Notes: a model not told the origin generated them from the letters alone. A stretch of 64,000 nucleotides of DNA from Cytobacillus sp. NJ13 (GCA_030348385.1 JAUCFP010000006.1:2286001-2350000); one strand, 5' to 3'; positions 43,470 to 53,539 are shown, numbered from the stretch's first letter. Translations and numbers: made by a program.

Positions 43470-44348
43470 TTACTGGTCATCCGCTATAGTCAAAAATTTA
43501 TATTTAATATTGGGTGTATAGGCTGTTGAATCTTCATAAGCCCAATAGCGCATTCGGCTGTTATAAGTATGGGCATTGACCAGGGGCATTCCGGAGGCAT
43601 CTTTTCCCGTCACGATTGTTGTATGGTCAAATCGCCCGTCTCCCTGAAAATCATAGCAAATAACATCTCCAATTAAGAGCTGATCCGGACTGGATACTTC
43701 CTCCGCCCTTAACCCCGAATTCGAACTCGGCAGATACCACCGCAATGAATTCGCTACTGTCCAGCTGTAGCTCCAATCCCCGCTTCTCATCCACCATCCT
43801 TTTCCGCGGTTAGGAAACCCTCTCATCGGACCGCCGCCTACATGAAGACACTGGGAAATATAATTCGTGCAATCCACTTCAAATTTTTTATATGCCGGAT
43901 TATAGCTGTTCCACCATTTTTCTGCATACTGCACTGCCTTCATGCGGTCATACTCATACTCAAGCCTTTCATCCTCTCTATATTCACGGTCTGGAGACGC
44001 TTCATCTTTTTGAATTTCTTTAAAAGGGTTTTTCTCCCGATCCTCGACAAACACTCCTTTATAAAAGTCGGCTGTGCGCTCTTCAATTTCTTCTTCCATA
44101 TAGAATACACCTTTTTGCTTAATTAAATATTTAAAATGAACTCTGTATTCAACCTGCTTCACATCATCCTTTTCCCTGCCAACCGTGATCACTTTTCCGG
44201 TTGCCTGGGCTTTAACAATCTCACCGGACCGGTCGGAAAGAGATTCTTTCTTCTTTTCAATCTTAGGGCAGGTATGAATTGAACTTCTTGAATGGGAAAC
44301 GCACTGCTGCACTCTTTTTTTTAACAGCTCCTGAAGCTGGTCCCTCAC
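43470..44348 (-). CDS. Amidase_6-domain protein
   Basis: 292 residues from the GTG at 44348, eight bases after AGGAG; longer readings have no ribosome site. The N-terminal 130 residues are charged and unassigned. The C-terminal domain (about 140-290) carries YAEKWWNSYNPAYKKFEVDC then TNYISQCLHVGG, and GDVICYDFQGDGRFDHTTIV, the Cys and His of the Amidase_6/CHAP-like fold. A peptidoglycan or peptide amidase is likely. No signal peptide is seen, so it may act in spores or after lysis. The start lies 134 bases below the queG stop. Confidence 0.85.
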   Translation of the reverse strand: MRDQLQELLKKRVQQCVSHSRSSIHTCPKIEKKKESLSDRSGEIVKAQATGKVITVGREKDDVKQVEYRVHFKYLIKQKGVFYMEEEIEERTADFYKGVFVEDREKNPFKEIQKDEASPDREYREDERLEYEYDRMKAVQYAEKWWNSYNPAYKKFEVDCTNYISQCLHVGGGPMRGFPNRGKGWWMRSGDWSYSWTVANSLRWYLPSSNSGLRAEEVSSPDQLLIGDVICYDFQGDGRFDHTTIVTGKDASGMPLVNAHTYNSRMRYWAYEDSTAYTPNIKYKFLTIADDQ

Positions 44349-44453
44349 GCATCTCACTCCTCTCCTATTCAATACATATGAGAGGAAGCAGAGGACTTTG
44401 CTTAATTTTCGTGCAAAATAACAGTAAGTCAGCTGATTTTCTCTATGTGTCCA

Positions 44454-44478
44454 TAAAAAAAAGAGGGAGATTTCGCCC
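44454..44478 (-). terminator. Terminator of queG
   Basis: GAGGG/CCCTC hairpin followed by T8 on the minus strand. Confidence 0.8.
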
Positions 44479-44481
44479 TCA

Positions 44482-45615
44482 TCATTGTTCAATAAAACTT
44501 AAACCTTTTTCAATCTCAGAAATGACCTCTCCGTCTTTTTCCTGCTGCAAAGCCTGTCCCAGGGCAGCCAGCGATTCCTCACCGCCAATTTTCCCCAGTG
44601 CCCAGGCAGCCGTTCCACGGATCACCGGCCTAGGATCTTCTGTCATGACTTTAATCAGATCTTTTACAGCTGTTTCGTCTTTGTAATGAGCCAAGGCGAT
44701 AATGGCATTTCGCTGGATCGGCTTTTTCCCTCTCCAGGAGCCTGAAACCGGGCCATACTTTTCTTTAAATTCACGGTTGCTGATAAATAGAAGCGGCCTT
44801 AAAAGAGGCTTTGCCACTTCAGGATCCGGCTCCATTTCTTCGTGCAGATGAAAATCCTTGCCTTTATTTTCGGGGCATACGGTTTGACAGGTATCGCATC
44901 CATAAAGTCTGTTCCCAAGTTTTTCTCTATACGGCTCTGCAAGAAAGCCTTTTGTCTGTGTCAAAAACGCTATGCATTTCTGTGCATCAAGCTGACCTCC
45001 CTGAATTAAAGCTCCAGTCGGACAGACGTCAACACATTTATTGCAGCTTCCGCATCTGTCTTCCATTGGTTTATCCGGCTCAAAAGGCAGATTCGTTATC
45101 ATTTCTCCGAGATAGACATACGATCCGAATTCCGGTGTGATGATGGAACAGTTTTTTCCGCTCCAGCCAATTCCGGCACGCTGTGCTACGGCCCGATCGA
45201 CCAGCTCACCTGTATCCACCATGGATTTGCATATCGCCTCAGGAATTCTTGACTGAATGAATTCTTCAAGCTTCTGAAGACGCTCCCTCAGGATATGATG
45301 ATAGTCTTTCCCCCATGAAGCGCGGCAGAAAATCCCTCTTCTTTCACCTCTTTTGCTGACAACTCTGACCTTCATTTTGGAAGGATAAGCAACAGCAATT
45401 GAGATAATGGACCTGGGCTTGTCCATTAGCAGGCCGGGATTCACCCTCTTCTCAATATCCGGCTCTTCAAATCCTGATTGATATTGAAGTTCCTGCTGGC
45501 GAATCAGTCTATTTTTCATCTCATCAAAAGTACTGGCTTCTGTAAAACCGATTTTATCTATGCCAATTGTTTTGCTGTATTCAATCACTTCCTGCTGAAA
45601 AAGCGCAAAATTCAT
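44482..45615 (-). CDS. queG: Epoxyqueuosine reductase QueG
   Basis: 377 residues from the ATG at 45615 (GAAAGGAGG upstream). A cobalamin-binding N-terminal part (about 1-170), two 4Fe-4S clusters (CGSCNKCVDVCPTGAL near 188 and CDTCQTVCPENK near 245), and a C-terminal HEAT-repeat region (about 300-375, ALGKIGGEESLAALGQAL). It reduces epoxyqueuosine to queuosine in tRNA. Bacillus proteins have this fused HEAT extension; E. coli QueG is shorter of it. Confidence 0.94.
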   Translation of the reverse strand: MNFALFQQEVIEYSKTIGIDKIGFTEASTFDEMKNRLIRQQELQYQSGFEEPDIEKRVNPGLLMDKPRSIISIAVAYPSKMKVRVVSKRGERRGIFCRASWGKDYHHILRERLQKLEEFIQSRIPEAICKSMVDTGELVDRAVAQRAGIGWSGKNCSIITPEFGSYVYLGEMITNLPFEPDKPMEDRCGSCNKCVDVCPTGALIQGGQLDAQKCIAFLTQTKGFLAEPYREKLGNRLYGCDTCQTVCPENKGKDFHLHEEMEPDPEVAKPLLRPLLFISNREFKEKYGPVSGSWRGKKPIQRNAIIALAHYKDETAVKDLIKVMTEDPRPVIRGTAAWALGKIGGEESLAALGQALQQEKDGEVISEIEKGLSFIEQ

Positions 45616-45723
45616 TTTATAACCTCCTTTCATGGAAAATTATATTTATATGAAAGTCTTTAATTTATTGAATCACCGCTTATTATGATAAACTATTTTA
45701 AAGTAATTTTGGAGGTGGAAAGC

Positions 45724-46392
45724 TTGGAAATTATGATTGATCCAGAGTTGTGCAGGTTATTTCCCCAATTTAAAATTGGATTCATTACATATAAAAATAT
45801 CGAAGTCGGGCAATCTCCTCAAATGGTAAAGGGCAGACTCCAATTATTTCAGGAATCTATTTATTTTGATTTAGAGAACAAAAGTGTTACAGAATTTGAT
45901 GGGATCAGAGAATGGAGACGGATTTTCAAAACAGCAGGCAAGGATCCAAATCGCTACCGCCACTCTGCAGAAGCACTATACAGAAGAATTAAAAAACAAA
46001 ATTATCTGCAGCCGGTCAACAGCTCCATAGATATTAACAATTTCTTTTCCCTGGAATATCAAATACCGATTGGCGTGTATGACGCCGATAAGCTTTTAGG
46101 CAATCTGACTATCAGGTTAGGCAAAGGAGGCGAAGAATATAACGGTTTAAACGGAAGACCCAATTCGCTTGCCAATTTAATTATTAGTGAAGATGCGGCA
46201 GGGCCATTTGGCAGTCCGTTTGTCGACTCTGAAAGGACAGCGGTGACGGAACAGACTAAAAATGCCGTTCAAATTGTTTATCTGCGCCCTTCTCTGGAAA
46301 TGGAAAAGGCTGAAAAAATGGTTGAGTCATTAATGAACATGTACACTCAAGTTCATGGAGGAGAAGGAAACTTTAAGGTAATTGGATGTTAA
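45724..46392 (+). CDS. B3/B4 tRNA-binding domain protein
   Basis: 222 residues from the TTG at 45724, eight bases after GGAGG; opens EIMIDPELCRLFPQFKIG. A stand-alone B3/B4 domain like that in the phenylalanyl-tRNA synthetase beta chain (RYRHSAEALYRRI near 90; YDADKLLGNLTIRLGKGGE near 120). Free-standing members are thought to bind or edit tRNA; no substrate is established. It is divergent from queG, another tRNA-related gene. Confidence 0.85.
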   Translation: MEIMIDPELCRLFPQFKIGFITYKNIEVGQSPQMVKGRLQLFQESIYFDLENKSVTEFDGIREWRRIFKTAGKDPNRYRHSAEALYRRIKKQNYLQPVNSSIDINNFFSLEYQIPIGVYDADKLLGNLTIRLGKGGEEYNGLNGRPNSLANLIISEDAAGPFGSPFVDSERTAVTEQTKNAVQIVYLRPSLEMEKAEKMVESLMNMYTQVHGGEGNFKVIGC

Positions 46393-46403
46393 ACAAGTTT
46401 ATA

Positions 46404-46443
46404 AAAAATCGAGTGGAATCTGCGGATGCCGCCCGATTTTTTG
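46404..46443 (+). terminator. Terminator of the B3/4 gene
   Basis: AAAATCG/CGATTTT outer stem with an inner GCGGATGCCGC core, then TTTTTGC. Confidence 0.7.
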
Positions 46444-46514
46444 CATAATAGCCAAGAAAATGAAAAAACGCAATACCCCGTTCTTTTTGAACGAAACACT
46501 GCGTTGGCTATGTA

Positions 46515-46588
46515 TGGAGCGGGTGAAGGGAATCGAACCCTCATCATCAGCTTGGAAGGCTGAGGTTTTACCACTAAACTACACCCGC
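46515..46588 (-). tRNA. tRNA-Gly (TCC)
   Basis: A complete cloverleaf with anticodon TCC, acceptor stem GCGGGTG/CACCCGC and encoded CCA. It is a single tRNA gene outside the main cluster. Two copies of its 5' part lie upstream in a 157-bp tandem repeat. Confidence 0.95.
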
Positions 46589-46906
46589 ATTTGAATAAAG
46601 TTACTGACTACTGACTTTTTCCCCGTTCTTGCATGCCTCTTCCTCTAAAAGATTATTCAAGGAAGCCTATGCGTCGAGGCAACTCGGAGCTGATTCATGG
46701 ATGTGTTGGCTCGTGGCTGAGGTTTTACCACTAAACTACACCCGCATTTGAATAAAGTTACTGACTACTGACTTTTTTCCGGTTCTTGCATGCCTCTTCC
46801 TCTAAAAGATTATTCAAGGAAGCCTATGCGTCGAGGCAACTCGGAGCTGATTCATAGATGTGTTGGCTCGTGGCTGAGGTTTTACCACTAAACTACACCC
46901 GCATTT
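46558..46906 (-). repeat. 157-bp tandem duplication including the tRNA-Gly 5' part
   Basis: A unit of 157 bases (starts at 46558, 46715 and 46872) is present twice in full and once in part. Each unit holds the first 31 nt of tRNA-Gly (minus strand) plus about 126 bases of upstream sequence; only two or three bases differ between copies. The two extra tRNA pieces (46715-46745 and 46872-46902) are not functional tRNAs. The high identity suggests recent duplication. Confidence 0.9.
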
Positions 46907-47056
46907 GTGAATATATACTCAATCATTAATGAAATTATGACTAAATCCTATGTCGATTTTTATCAACAGCAAAATAAACAATGTGTCGAATCAACTACTT
47001 AATAGTACTAAATTCAGCCAGAATGGTCAACCCTTTTTGAGAAATTTGTCGAAAAC

Positions 47057-47083
47057 GCAGGAAAGGATTAAAATCCTCCCCTG
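47057..47083 (-). terminator. Terminator of the sugar catabolism operon
   Basis: GCAGGgGAGGATT/AATCCTtTCCTGC hairpin followed by GTTTTC on the minus strand. Confidence 0.75.
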
Positions 47084-47093
47084 CTAAATATGT

Positions 47094-48062
47094 TTACACC
47101 CACCACATTTCTGAAGGCTGCTCTTCGATTAAGATCGATTTAAGGTTCCTGACTGCCCTTTTAAATCCTTCTTCTATAGACATAAGCGGATCTTCGTGTT
47201 CAATGCTGACAATGTAATCATACCCAAATGTACGCAAAGCGCTCATCATATCAGACCATTCCTGCAGGCTATGTCCGCAGCCTACTGACCTGAAGGTCCA
47301 CGCCCTGGTCTGGACATTGCCATACGGCTGCATATCCGTTAAACCGTACATATTAACATTTTCCTGATCAATATAAGTATCTTTTGCATGAAAATGATGA
47401 ATGGCATTTTCTTTTCCCAGAATCTTTATTGCTGCTACAGGGTCGATTCCCTGCCACCATAAATGGCTTGGATCCAGATTGGCTCCAATGGCGTCACAAG
47501 TTTCTTCCCTTAATTTTAGAAGTGTATAAGGAGTGTGGACAAGGAATCCGCCATGGAGTTCAAGACCAATTTTCACATTATGGTCTTTTGCAAATTGTCC
47601 GGCTTTCTTCCAGTAAGGAATGAGTTTCTCCTCCCATTGCCATTTCAGCACTTCTCCATACTCATTCGGCCATGGCGCAACCGGCCAATTCGGATGCTTG
47701 GCCCCTTCCCCTTCACCTGCAGTGCCGGAGAAACAGTTAACAACCGGAACATTCATTAAGCTGGCTAACTTAATCGTGTCATATAAAACGCGGTCCGATT
47801 CCTCTGCAAATGCTATATCAGGTGAAATCGGATTGCCATGGCAGCTGAATGCGCTGATTTCAAGCCCTCTTGATAAAACTTTGTTCAGGTAATCATCCCG
47901 GAGTTCTTTACTTTCTAAAAGCTCGTGCAGGCTGCAGTGAGCGTTTCCGGGATATGCTCCCGTTCCGATTTCAACAGCCTTAAGCCCTGCAGCTTTCACA
48001 TGATCAAGCATTTCTTCAAAATTTTTCTCAGCAAATAAAACGGTAAATACGCCGAGCTTCAT
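47094..48062 (-). CDS. Sugar phosphate isomerase/epimerase-like TIM-barrel protein
   Basis: 322 residues from the ATG at 48062 (AGGAGG upstream). An AP-endonuclease 2/xylose isomerase-like barrel with metal-site residues in KAVEIGTGAYPG (near 29), GLELHGG (near 170), ANLDPSHLWWQ (near 198), HHFHAKDTY (near 225) and SIEHEDP (near 288). The family includes IolE, epimerases and eliminases acting on keto-sugars. As the last gene after two oxidoreductases and ThuA, a keto-sugar product is its probable substrate. Confidence 0.87.
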   Translation of the reverse strand: MKLGVFTVLFAEKNFEEMLDHVKAAGLKAVEIGTGAYPGNAHCSLHELLESKELRDDYLNKVLSRGLEISAFSCHGNPISPDIAFAEESDRVLYDTIKLASLMNVPVVNCFSGTAGEGEGAKHPNWPVAPWPNEYGEVLKWQWEEKLIPYWKKAGQFAKDHNVKIGLELHGGFLVHTPYTLLKLREETCDAIGANLDPSHLWWQGIDPVAAIKILGKENAIHHFHAKDTYIDQENVNMYGLTDMQPYGNVQTRAWTFRSVGCGHSLQEWSDMMSALRTFGYDYIVSIEHEDPLMSIEEGFKRAVRNLKSILIEEQPSEMWWV

Positions 48063-48080
48063 CAAATTCCCTCCTGTCTT

Positions 48081-49118
48081 CTAAAAAATTTCTCTTCTGC
48101 CCATTTCACTGCTTTTATAAATCGCATCAATAATTCTGGTTGTCTGCAGTGCTTCTTCCGCTTTAACTATAAATTCTTCACACCCCAAACAGCTGGCAAT
48201 AAAGTTCCGTGCCTGTGCCAAAGCATAGTCATCCTCCCCTGGCAGCCATTCTGAGCGTGTATTAAGCAGCATTCCATGTTTGGATTGGTTCAAACTGAAT
48301 GGGAATAAATCTATTCCTCCATCCTTCCCTGAAAGGCTGAGTCTTTCATCATCCCGTTCGATATTGGCCGACCATGAGGTTTCAAAAAGCAGGGATGCGC
48401 CATTCACAAATTTTATGTAAGCAGTCACATGATCATCGACATTAAAGGTTTGATGGTCAAAACTTCCCCATAGATTCACCTGCTCAGGCATTCTGCTCAA
48501 TGTATTATAAGCTGTACCGGAAACCTCGGTTTCCTCCGGGTTTCCCAGAAGCCAAAGCGAGAGGTCAAGCAAGTGGCACCCATAATCAATCAAACTTCCT
48601 CCGCCCTGAAGTTCCTTATTGGTGAAAACACCCCATCCCGGCACCTTTCTTCTTCTCATCGCTCGTGTCCTGGCTGCAAATGGAAGGCCAATTTCATCTT
48701 CTGAAATGAGTTTTTTGGCAGCCTGAGCCTCTTTCATAAACCGGTAGTGGTAGGCAATGGCCAAAACCTTTCCCGACCTGTCTCTGGCCTCTATCATTTT
48801 CCTGCATTCTTCTGCTGTCATGGCCATCGGCTTCTCACACAACACATGCAGCCCAGCATCCATCGCAGCAGCCGTAATCTCAGCATGAAACTTATTCGGT
48901 GTACAAATAACTACGGCATCAGTTTCATTGAATACTTCTTTATAATCTGTAAAAACGCTTCTAATTCCAAACTTCTTTGCAGCCAGTTGTGCAGTATCTT
49001 CATTCACATCGCAAATAGCTGTTATGGTAGCACGATCCGATAATTTTAATAAAACAGGAATATGCCTGGACTGGGCTATTCCGCCAGCACCGATAATTCC
49101 GATCCGAAGTTTCTTCAT
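48081..49118 (-). CDS. Gfo/Idh/MocA-family oxidoreductase (first)
   Basis: 345 residues: Rossmann motif IGIIGAGGIAQSRHIP (6-21), the family CEKPMAMTAEEC motif (near 94), catalytic Lys and a C-terminal beta-sheet domain (about 125-340) with GCHLLDLSLWLLGN (near 180). It oxidises or reduces a sugar or inositol hydroxyl with NAD(P). It lies nine bases after a paralogous gene. Two such enzymes in one operon often handle successive steps or substrates. Confidence 0.9.
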   Translation of the reverse strand: MKKLRIGIIGAGGIAQSRHIPVLLKLSDRATITAICDVNEDTAQLAAKKFGIRSVFTDYKEVFNETDAVVICTPNKFHAEITAAAMDAGLHVLCEKPMAMTAEECRKMIEARDRSGKVLAIAYHYRFMKEAQAAKKLISEDEIGLPFAARTRAMRRRKVPGWGVFTNKELQGGGSLIDYGCHLLDLSLWLLGNPEETEVSGTAYNTLSRMPEQVNLWGSFDHQTFNVDDHVTAYIKFVNGASLLFETSWSANIERDDERLSLSGKDGGIDLFPFSLNQSKHGMLLNTRSEWLPGEDDYALAQARNFIASCLGCEEFIVKAEEALQTTRIIDAIYKSSEMGRREIF

Positions 49119-49127
49119 TGTTGCACC

Positions 49128-50156
49128 TCAATTAATTCTGACAATCTGCTTTGTTTCGCTTGACTGCAGCGCAGCAAGTATCACTTGGAGCGACTTCATT
49201 CCCTCGGAACCAGGAATCGCAGGCTCCTGTTCATTTAAGATACTTTCAACAAAATGATCAATAACGCCTGAATTCTTTTGTCCTCCTTCTTCATTTGTCT
49301 GGATCCCGCCGAGTTCGTACTTCACTGTTTCACCGTTTGCATACTGAACAACGAGAGAATGCACCGGATCATCCTCTAATCTCAAAATTGCCTTTTCTCC
49401 ATAAATAATGGTGGAATTGTCTTCTTTTGAGACATAAGACCAGCTTGCAGCCAATGTACCGATCACACCGCTTTCCGTTTTCAAAACGCATACCGCTGTA
49501 TCATCGACATCAGCACCAATCTTGGCACTTGTCTCTACAAATGCTCCTACCTCAGCAAACTCTTCTCCCAGCAGATAACGCAGCAAGTCGGTCTTATGTA
49601 CACCAAGGTCGCCCATGGCGCCAATAAAAGCCTGATCTTTTTTGAAGAACCAGCTTTCTTTGCCATCTGCACTCCATCCCTCTGGTCCGCCGTGGCCAAA
49701 GGCTGTCCGGAAACTATAGATTTTTCCCGCTTCACCTTTTGCAATCAATTCCTTTGCTTTTTTATGAGATGGAACAAAGCGCTGATTATGAGCAATCATT
49801 AACTTCTTTCCATTTTTAAGGGCTGCTTCAATCATGTCCTCTGCCTCTTCCTTAGAAGTTGCCATTGGCTTTTCACATAATACATGCTTGCCTGCGTCTA
49901 ATGCTGCAGCTGAAATGGGGGCATGCAGGGTGTTCGGGGTGCAGACACTCACAGCATCTATATCCGGATTAGCCAACAATTCTCTATAATCGGTGTACAC
50001 CTTCGCCCCATACAAGCCGGCAAACGCATTTGCACGCTCTTCATTAATATCACATACCGCTGCAATGACAGCCCCGCTGCTTGCATGATATTCAGGCATA
50101 TGCCGATGCTTAGCTATACTTCCGCATCCAATAATCCCAATTTTGAGTTGTTTCAT
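49128..50156 (-). CDS. Gfo/Idh/MocA-family oxidoreductase (second)
   Basis: 342 residues: Rossmann motif IGIIGCGSIAKHRHMPEYH (6-24), CEKPMATSKEEAED (near 93), and the C-terminal domain with GDLGVHKTDLLRYLLGEEF (near 185). It is clearly paralogous to its downstream neighbour and gives a similar NAD(P)-dependent dehydrogenase. It begins two bases after the ThuA gene. Family relatives such as ThuB oxidise glycosides at C3; that substrate is inferred here. Confidence 0.9.
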   Translation of the reverse strand: MKQLKIGIIGCGSIAKHRHMPEYHASSGAVIAAVCDINEERANAFAGLYGAKVYTDYRELLANPDIDAVSVCTPNTLHAPISAAALDAGKHVLCEKPMATSKEEAEDMIEAALKNGKKLMIAHNQRFVPSHKKAKELIAKGEAGKIYSFRTAFGHGGPEGWSADGKESWFFKKDQAFIGAMGDLGVHKTDLLRYLLGEEFAEVGAFVETSAKIGADVDDTAVCVLKTESGVIGTLAASWSYVSKEDNSTIIYGEKAILRLEDDPVHSLVVQYANGETVKYELGGIQTNEEGGQKNSGVIDHFVESILNEQEPAIPGSEGMKSLQVILAALQSSETKQIVRIN

Positions 50157-50157
50157 C

Positions 50158-50898
50158 TTAATTTTCCACTCCTTCTTGACTCACTCTGATTCTCTCCAAT
50201 GGCTTCGCATTTCCATAGACCGGTACGGGAAGATCAGCTGGCTTTGCCCACTTAACAGCATTTTTAATAACCTGCTGAACATCCTTATGATAATAAGTTG
50301 GATACGTTTCATGTCCTGGGCGAAAATAAAAGATTTTCCCTTTTCCGCGCCTGTATGTACAGCCGCTCCGGAAAACTTCCCCGCCTTCAAACCAGCTCAC
50401 CATTACAAGTTCATCCGGTGCAGGGATATCAAAATGTTCCCCATACATTTCTTCTTTTTCAAGTTCAATATATTCCCCAAGTCCTTCTGCAATGGGATGA
50501 CTCGGATCTACAATCCAAATCCGTTCCTTTTCATCAGCTTCTCTCCACTTTAGATCACAGGATGTTCCCATCAATGCTTTAAAAATCTTAGAGAAATGTC
50601 CGGAATGCAGGACAATCAGCCCCATTCCCTCCAGCACTCTTTGTTTTACTTTTTCAACGATTGCATCCTCAACTTCCCCATGCGCGAGATGTCCCCACCA
50701 GACCAAAACGTCTGTTTCCTGTAAAACAGCATCACTAAGTCCATGCTCAGGCTCATCCAATGTAGCTGTCTTTACTTTATAATCTTCTTCATTAAATAAA
50801 TCTGCAATGGCACCGTGAATACCATCGGGATAGACAGACCTTACCTTTTCATCCTTTTGTTCATGACGATTCTCATTCCAGACAAGCACGTTGATCAT
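50158..50898 (-). CDS. ThuA-domain protein
   Basis: 246 residues of a ThuA-type class I glutamine amidotransferase-like fold: [12 protein letters not shown] (3-14), [15 protein letters not shown] (near 65), [14 protein letters not shown] (near 95) and [20 protein letters not shown] (near 205). The nucleophile Cys of true amidotransferases is absent; the position is HSGH. In rhizobia ThuA with the oxidoreductase ThuB converts trehalose-type sugars to 3-keto forms. Two Gfo/Idh/MocA genes follow directly, matching that pairing. Confidence 0.88.
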   Translation of the reverse strand: MINVLVWNENRHEQKDEKVRSVYPDGIHGAIADLFNEEDYKVKTATLDEPEHGLSDAVLQETDVLVWWGHLAHGEVEDAIVEKVKQRVLEGMGLIVLHSGHFSKIFKALMGTSCDLKWREADEKERIWIVDPSHPIAEGLGEYIELEKEEMYGEHFDIPAPDELVMVSWFEGGEVFRSGCTYRRGKGKIFYFRPGHETYPTYYHKDVQQVIKNAVKWAKPADLPVPVYGNAKPLERIRVSQEGVEN

Positions 50899-50914
50899 GA
50901 TCTTCCTCCTTCTG

Positions 50915-51643
50915 TTAGTTCATACTTCTATATTCATTTGGGGAAATCCCCTCTGTCTTTTTAAATACTTTGCTAAAATACTTTTCATCCTGATATCCGA
51001 CCTGGAAAGCAATTTCATAGATTTTTAATTTAGGGTTCTGCAAAAGCTCTTTTGCCTTGTTCATTCGGACATTCGTAATAAAATCCGTTATGGTAGCCTG
51101 ATATTCCTGTTTAAACTTTCTGGAAATGTACTCCCTGCTTAAATAAAATCTGTCTGCAATATCCTGCAGGTTAATATCCTTGTTATAGCTTTCCAGCAAA
51201 AACTTTTCTATTTGCTGAATCACATTCAGCTCCCCGTCATGCTCCTGCTGGCATCCCCCTGGAGGACTTTGCTGTTTCCATTCATTTATGGCTTTCTCCA
51301 GGGTTTCATTCAATATTTCAGGATCAATAGGCTTCAAGATATAATCAAAGCTTTTATAACAGATGGCATTCCTCATATAGTCAAAATCATCATATCCGCT
51401 GACGACAATCGTCTTGCTGGATAGATCCGAAGAATGAATCCATTTTAAAAGGCTTATGCCATCTCTCTTTGGCATGCTCATATCAGTGAATATGATTTCC
51501 GGGCGATGCTCTTTAATCAGCTTTATGGCCTCATTTCCATCTGCCGCCTCCATGATTGTGTCAATTCCAAAGCGGCTCCAATCCGCCAGAAGCATCAAAC
51601 CTTCCCTCACATGTTTTTCATCATCCACAATAATTGCTTTCAT
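50915..51643 (-). CDS. YesN-type AraC-family response regulator
   Basis: 242 residues from the ATG at 51643, two bases after the kinase stop. Receiver ([14 protein letters not shown], phospho-Asp in [13 protein letters not shown] near 54, Lys in ILKPID near 103) and two C-terminal AraC helix-turn-helix motifs ([42 protein letters not shown]). It should activate the surrounding sugar operon when phosphorylated by the kinase. B. subtilis YesN is the model for this type. Confidence 0.9.
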   Translation of the reverse strand: MKAIIVDDEKHVREGLMLLADWSRFGIDTIMEAADGNEAIKLIKEHRPEIIFTDMSMPKRDGISLLKWIHSSDLSSKTIVVSGYDDFDYMRNAICYKSFDYILKPIDPEILNETLEKAINEWKQQSPPGGCQQEHDGELNVIQQIEKFLLESYNKDINLQDIADRFYLSREYISRKFKQEYQATITDFITNVRMNKAKELLQNPKLKIYEIAFQVGYQDEKYFSKVFKKTEGISPNEYRSMN

Positions 51644-51644
51644 C

Positions 51645-53444
51645 TTATCCACCTTCCATCCTTTTTGGAAGTTTAATAGAAACAAGCAGCCCTCCTCGCT
51701 CAAGATTCTTAAGCTGCAGGTATGCCCGATTGCCATAATAGAGTTTTAACCGGGTATAAACATTCTTCAGTCCGATATTCGTTAACTCACCCTTTTGTCC
51801 TATCCTGTCATTCATCAAATGCAATCGAATTTCCTCCAGCCTGCTCTCAGAGACGCCTGTCCCATTATCCTCGATTAGAATATCCAGATAAAATTCATCC
51901 TGTCTGCAGGTTATACTAACCTCTCCAGTTTTTTCCCGCGCATCAAAGCCATGCTTAAAGTAATTTTCCACTATGGGCTGTAAGATCATTTTCGGCACCT
52001 GAAACCCAAATGCATCTTCATCAAGCTGAAATCTGAACTGAAGCTGATCACCAAACCGCTCTTTTTGCAGCAGGAGATAGGCCCTGGTATGTTCAATCTC
52101 TCTTTGAAGAGGAACCATATCCTCCTCCATATTCATGCTGTAACGCATGATTTTAGAAAGGCGGGTAACAGACGAATAAATCTGCGGACCCTGATTTTTT
52201 AAGGCCGCTGTTCCAATCGATTGCAATGCGTTGTATAAAAAATGCGGATTGACCTGGGACTGCAGAACCTTTAGCTGATTGGTCTTGTTTTCAAGCTGAA
52301 GCTTATATTCACGATTGATCAAATCATTAATTTTATCTATCATTTGTTTAAATCGATCACCGAGATAACCAATCTCATCATTTCCAATAGATTGAAAACG
52401 GACATTAAGGTTCCCCTTTTCAACCTGATCAATATATTTCAGCAGGATTCTGATTGGTGAGGTGATTCTAACAGAGATAAATAGAGTGGCGAGAATAACC
52501 AGGATGAGTCCGATTACGCCAAACATTATATTGATTTTCGCCACGCTGAATGCACTTTCATATAAAGTGGTATATGGGACACGCTTAACAAGATACCATC
52601 CGCCAGAATTTTGCGATAACTTATCGAATATCATGACACCGTTGAATGAACCTTCCTTCCATTCAACCGTGCCATTTTTTTTATTTGTACTGATTACCCA
52701 ATTGATCCAATCAGGCGTTTTAGTACCTTCATCAGTTTCATCAGTTTCATCAGTTGAACGGTAGATCAAATCACCTTCAGGAGATATTATATAGAATTCT
52801 TCATTTTCCTCCGAATAAAGATTACGGCTGATATTTGTTATTTGATCTGGTGAGAATTCCAGTGAGATATATGCCAATACATCATCTGATGGAATATTGA
52901 TTAAAGATCTGTGAAGCGTTATTACATTTTTAGGCTTTTTGTCCTCAGGCTCCTTTATCTTATGAATAGGCTCAAGATACATGTTGCTTGGACTTTCTTT
53001 GGCTTTTTCGTAAAATTCCTGATTGGCATTTGTCAGCTTCTTTGAAAAAATAACTGTAGAGCGCCTGGAAGCTGTTATAAGACGATCTTCCTTTGCAACA
53101 GCAATGTTGACTCTTTTGATATTTTCTTCTGCATACAGTATCGTAGAAATCACATTTCTTACAGCTTCCACTGCCTGATAATTATTTTCCTTTTGGGGAT
53201 CTCTTAAAAAGTTTATTAAACCTGGATTATTGTAAAGGGAAAGTGTTAATCCGTCCAGCTCATTTATGTAACCCTCCAGGTTCACTTTTCCTTGATATAA
53301 TAGGTTGCTATTTTCCTTAATGGCCTGGTCTTTCAATGATTCCGCTGTATGGTAATAAGTGATGACAATAGACGCCCCAAATGGAACGATCGTGGCTACC
53401 ATCAATAGAACAATCAGTTTATTCCTAATGCTCTTTTTGAACAT
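51645..53444 (-). CDS. YesM-type sensor histidine kinase
   Basis: 599 residues: transmembrane helix (10-30), a large extracytoplasmic Cache-like sensor (31-295), helix 2 (about 300-322), HAMP (about 323-378), His_kinase with QVNPHFLYNALQSIG (acceptor His, near 403) and HATPase_c with IEDNGTGVS (near 518) and GLKNVYTRLKLYYG. All motifs are intact. It lies in the operon between the binding-protein gene and the regulator gene and probably senses the transported sugar. A TDETDETDE repeat at about 230-238 comes from a 9-bp tandem DNA repeat. Confidence 0.9.
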   Translation of the reverse strand: MFKKSIRNKLIVLLMVATIVPFGASIVITYYHTAESLKDQAIKENSNLLYQGKVNLEGYINELDGLTLSLYNNPGLINFLRDPQKENNYQAVEAVRNVISTILYAEENIKRVNIAVAKEDRLITASRRSTVIFSKKLTNANQEFYEKAKESPSNMYLEPIHKIKEPEDKKPKNVITLHRSLINIPSDDVLAYISLEFSPDQITNISRNLYSEENEEFYIISPEGDLIYRSTDETDETDEGTKTPDWINWVISTNKKNGTVEWKEGSFNGVMIFDKLSQNSGGWYLVKRVPYTTLYESAFSVAKINIMFGVIGLILVILATLFISVRITSPIRILLKYIDQVEKGNLNVRFQSIGNDEIGYLGDRFKQMIDKINDLINREYKLQLENKTNQLKVLQSQVNPHFLYNALQSIGTAALKNQGPQIYSSVTRLSKIMRYSMNMEEDMVPLQREIEHTRAYLLLQKERFGDQLQFRFQLDEDAFGFQVPKMILQPIVENYFKHGFDAREKTGEVSITCRQDEFYLDILIEDNGTGVSESRLEEIRLHLMNDRIGQKGELTNIGLKNVYTRLKLYYGNRAYLQLKNLERGGLLVSIKLPKRMEGG

Positions 53445-53539
53445 TTACATCCCCCGCTGCTTTGTCTTTTACAATAGTATAAAGCGAACTTCCCTTTTTG
53501 GGGATGCCTTTTTGCTATGGGGTTTTGCATATTATTAAA

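Noticed and set aside
52729..52756. TCATCAGTT tandem repeat as a CRISPR-like or regulatory array
   Set aside because: It is a three-copy 9-bp in-frame repeat inside the kinase gene and simply encodes Thr-Asp-Glu repeats.
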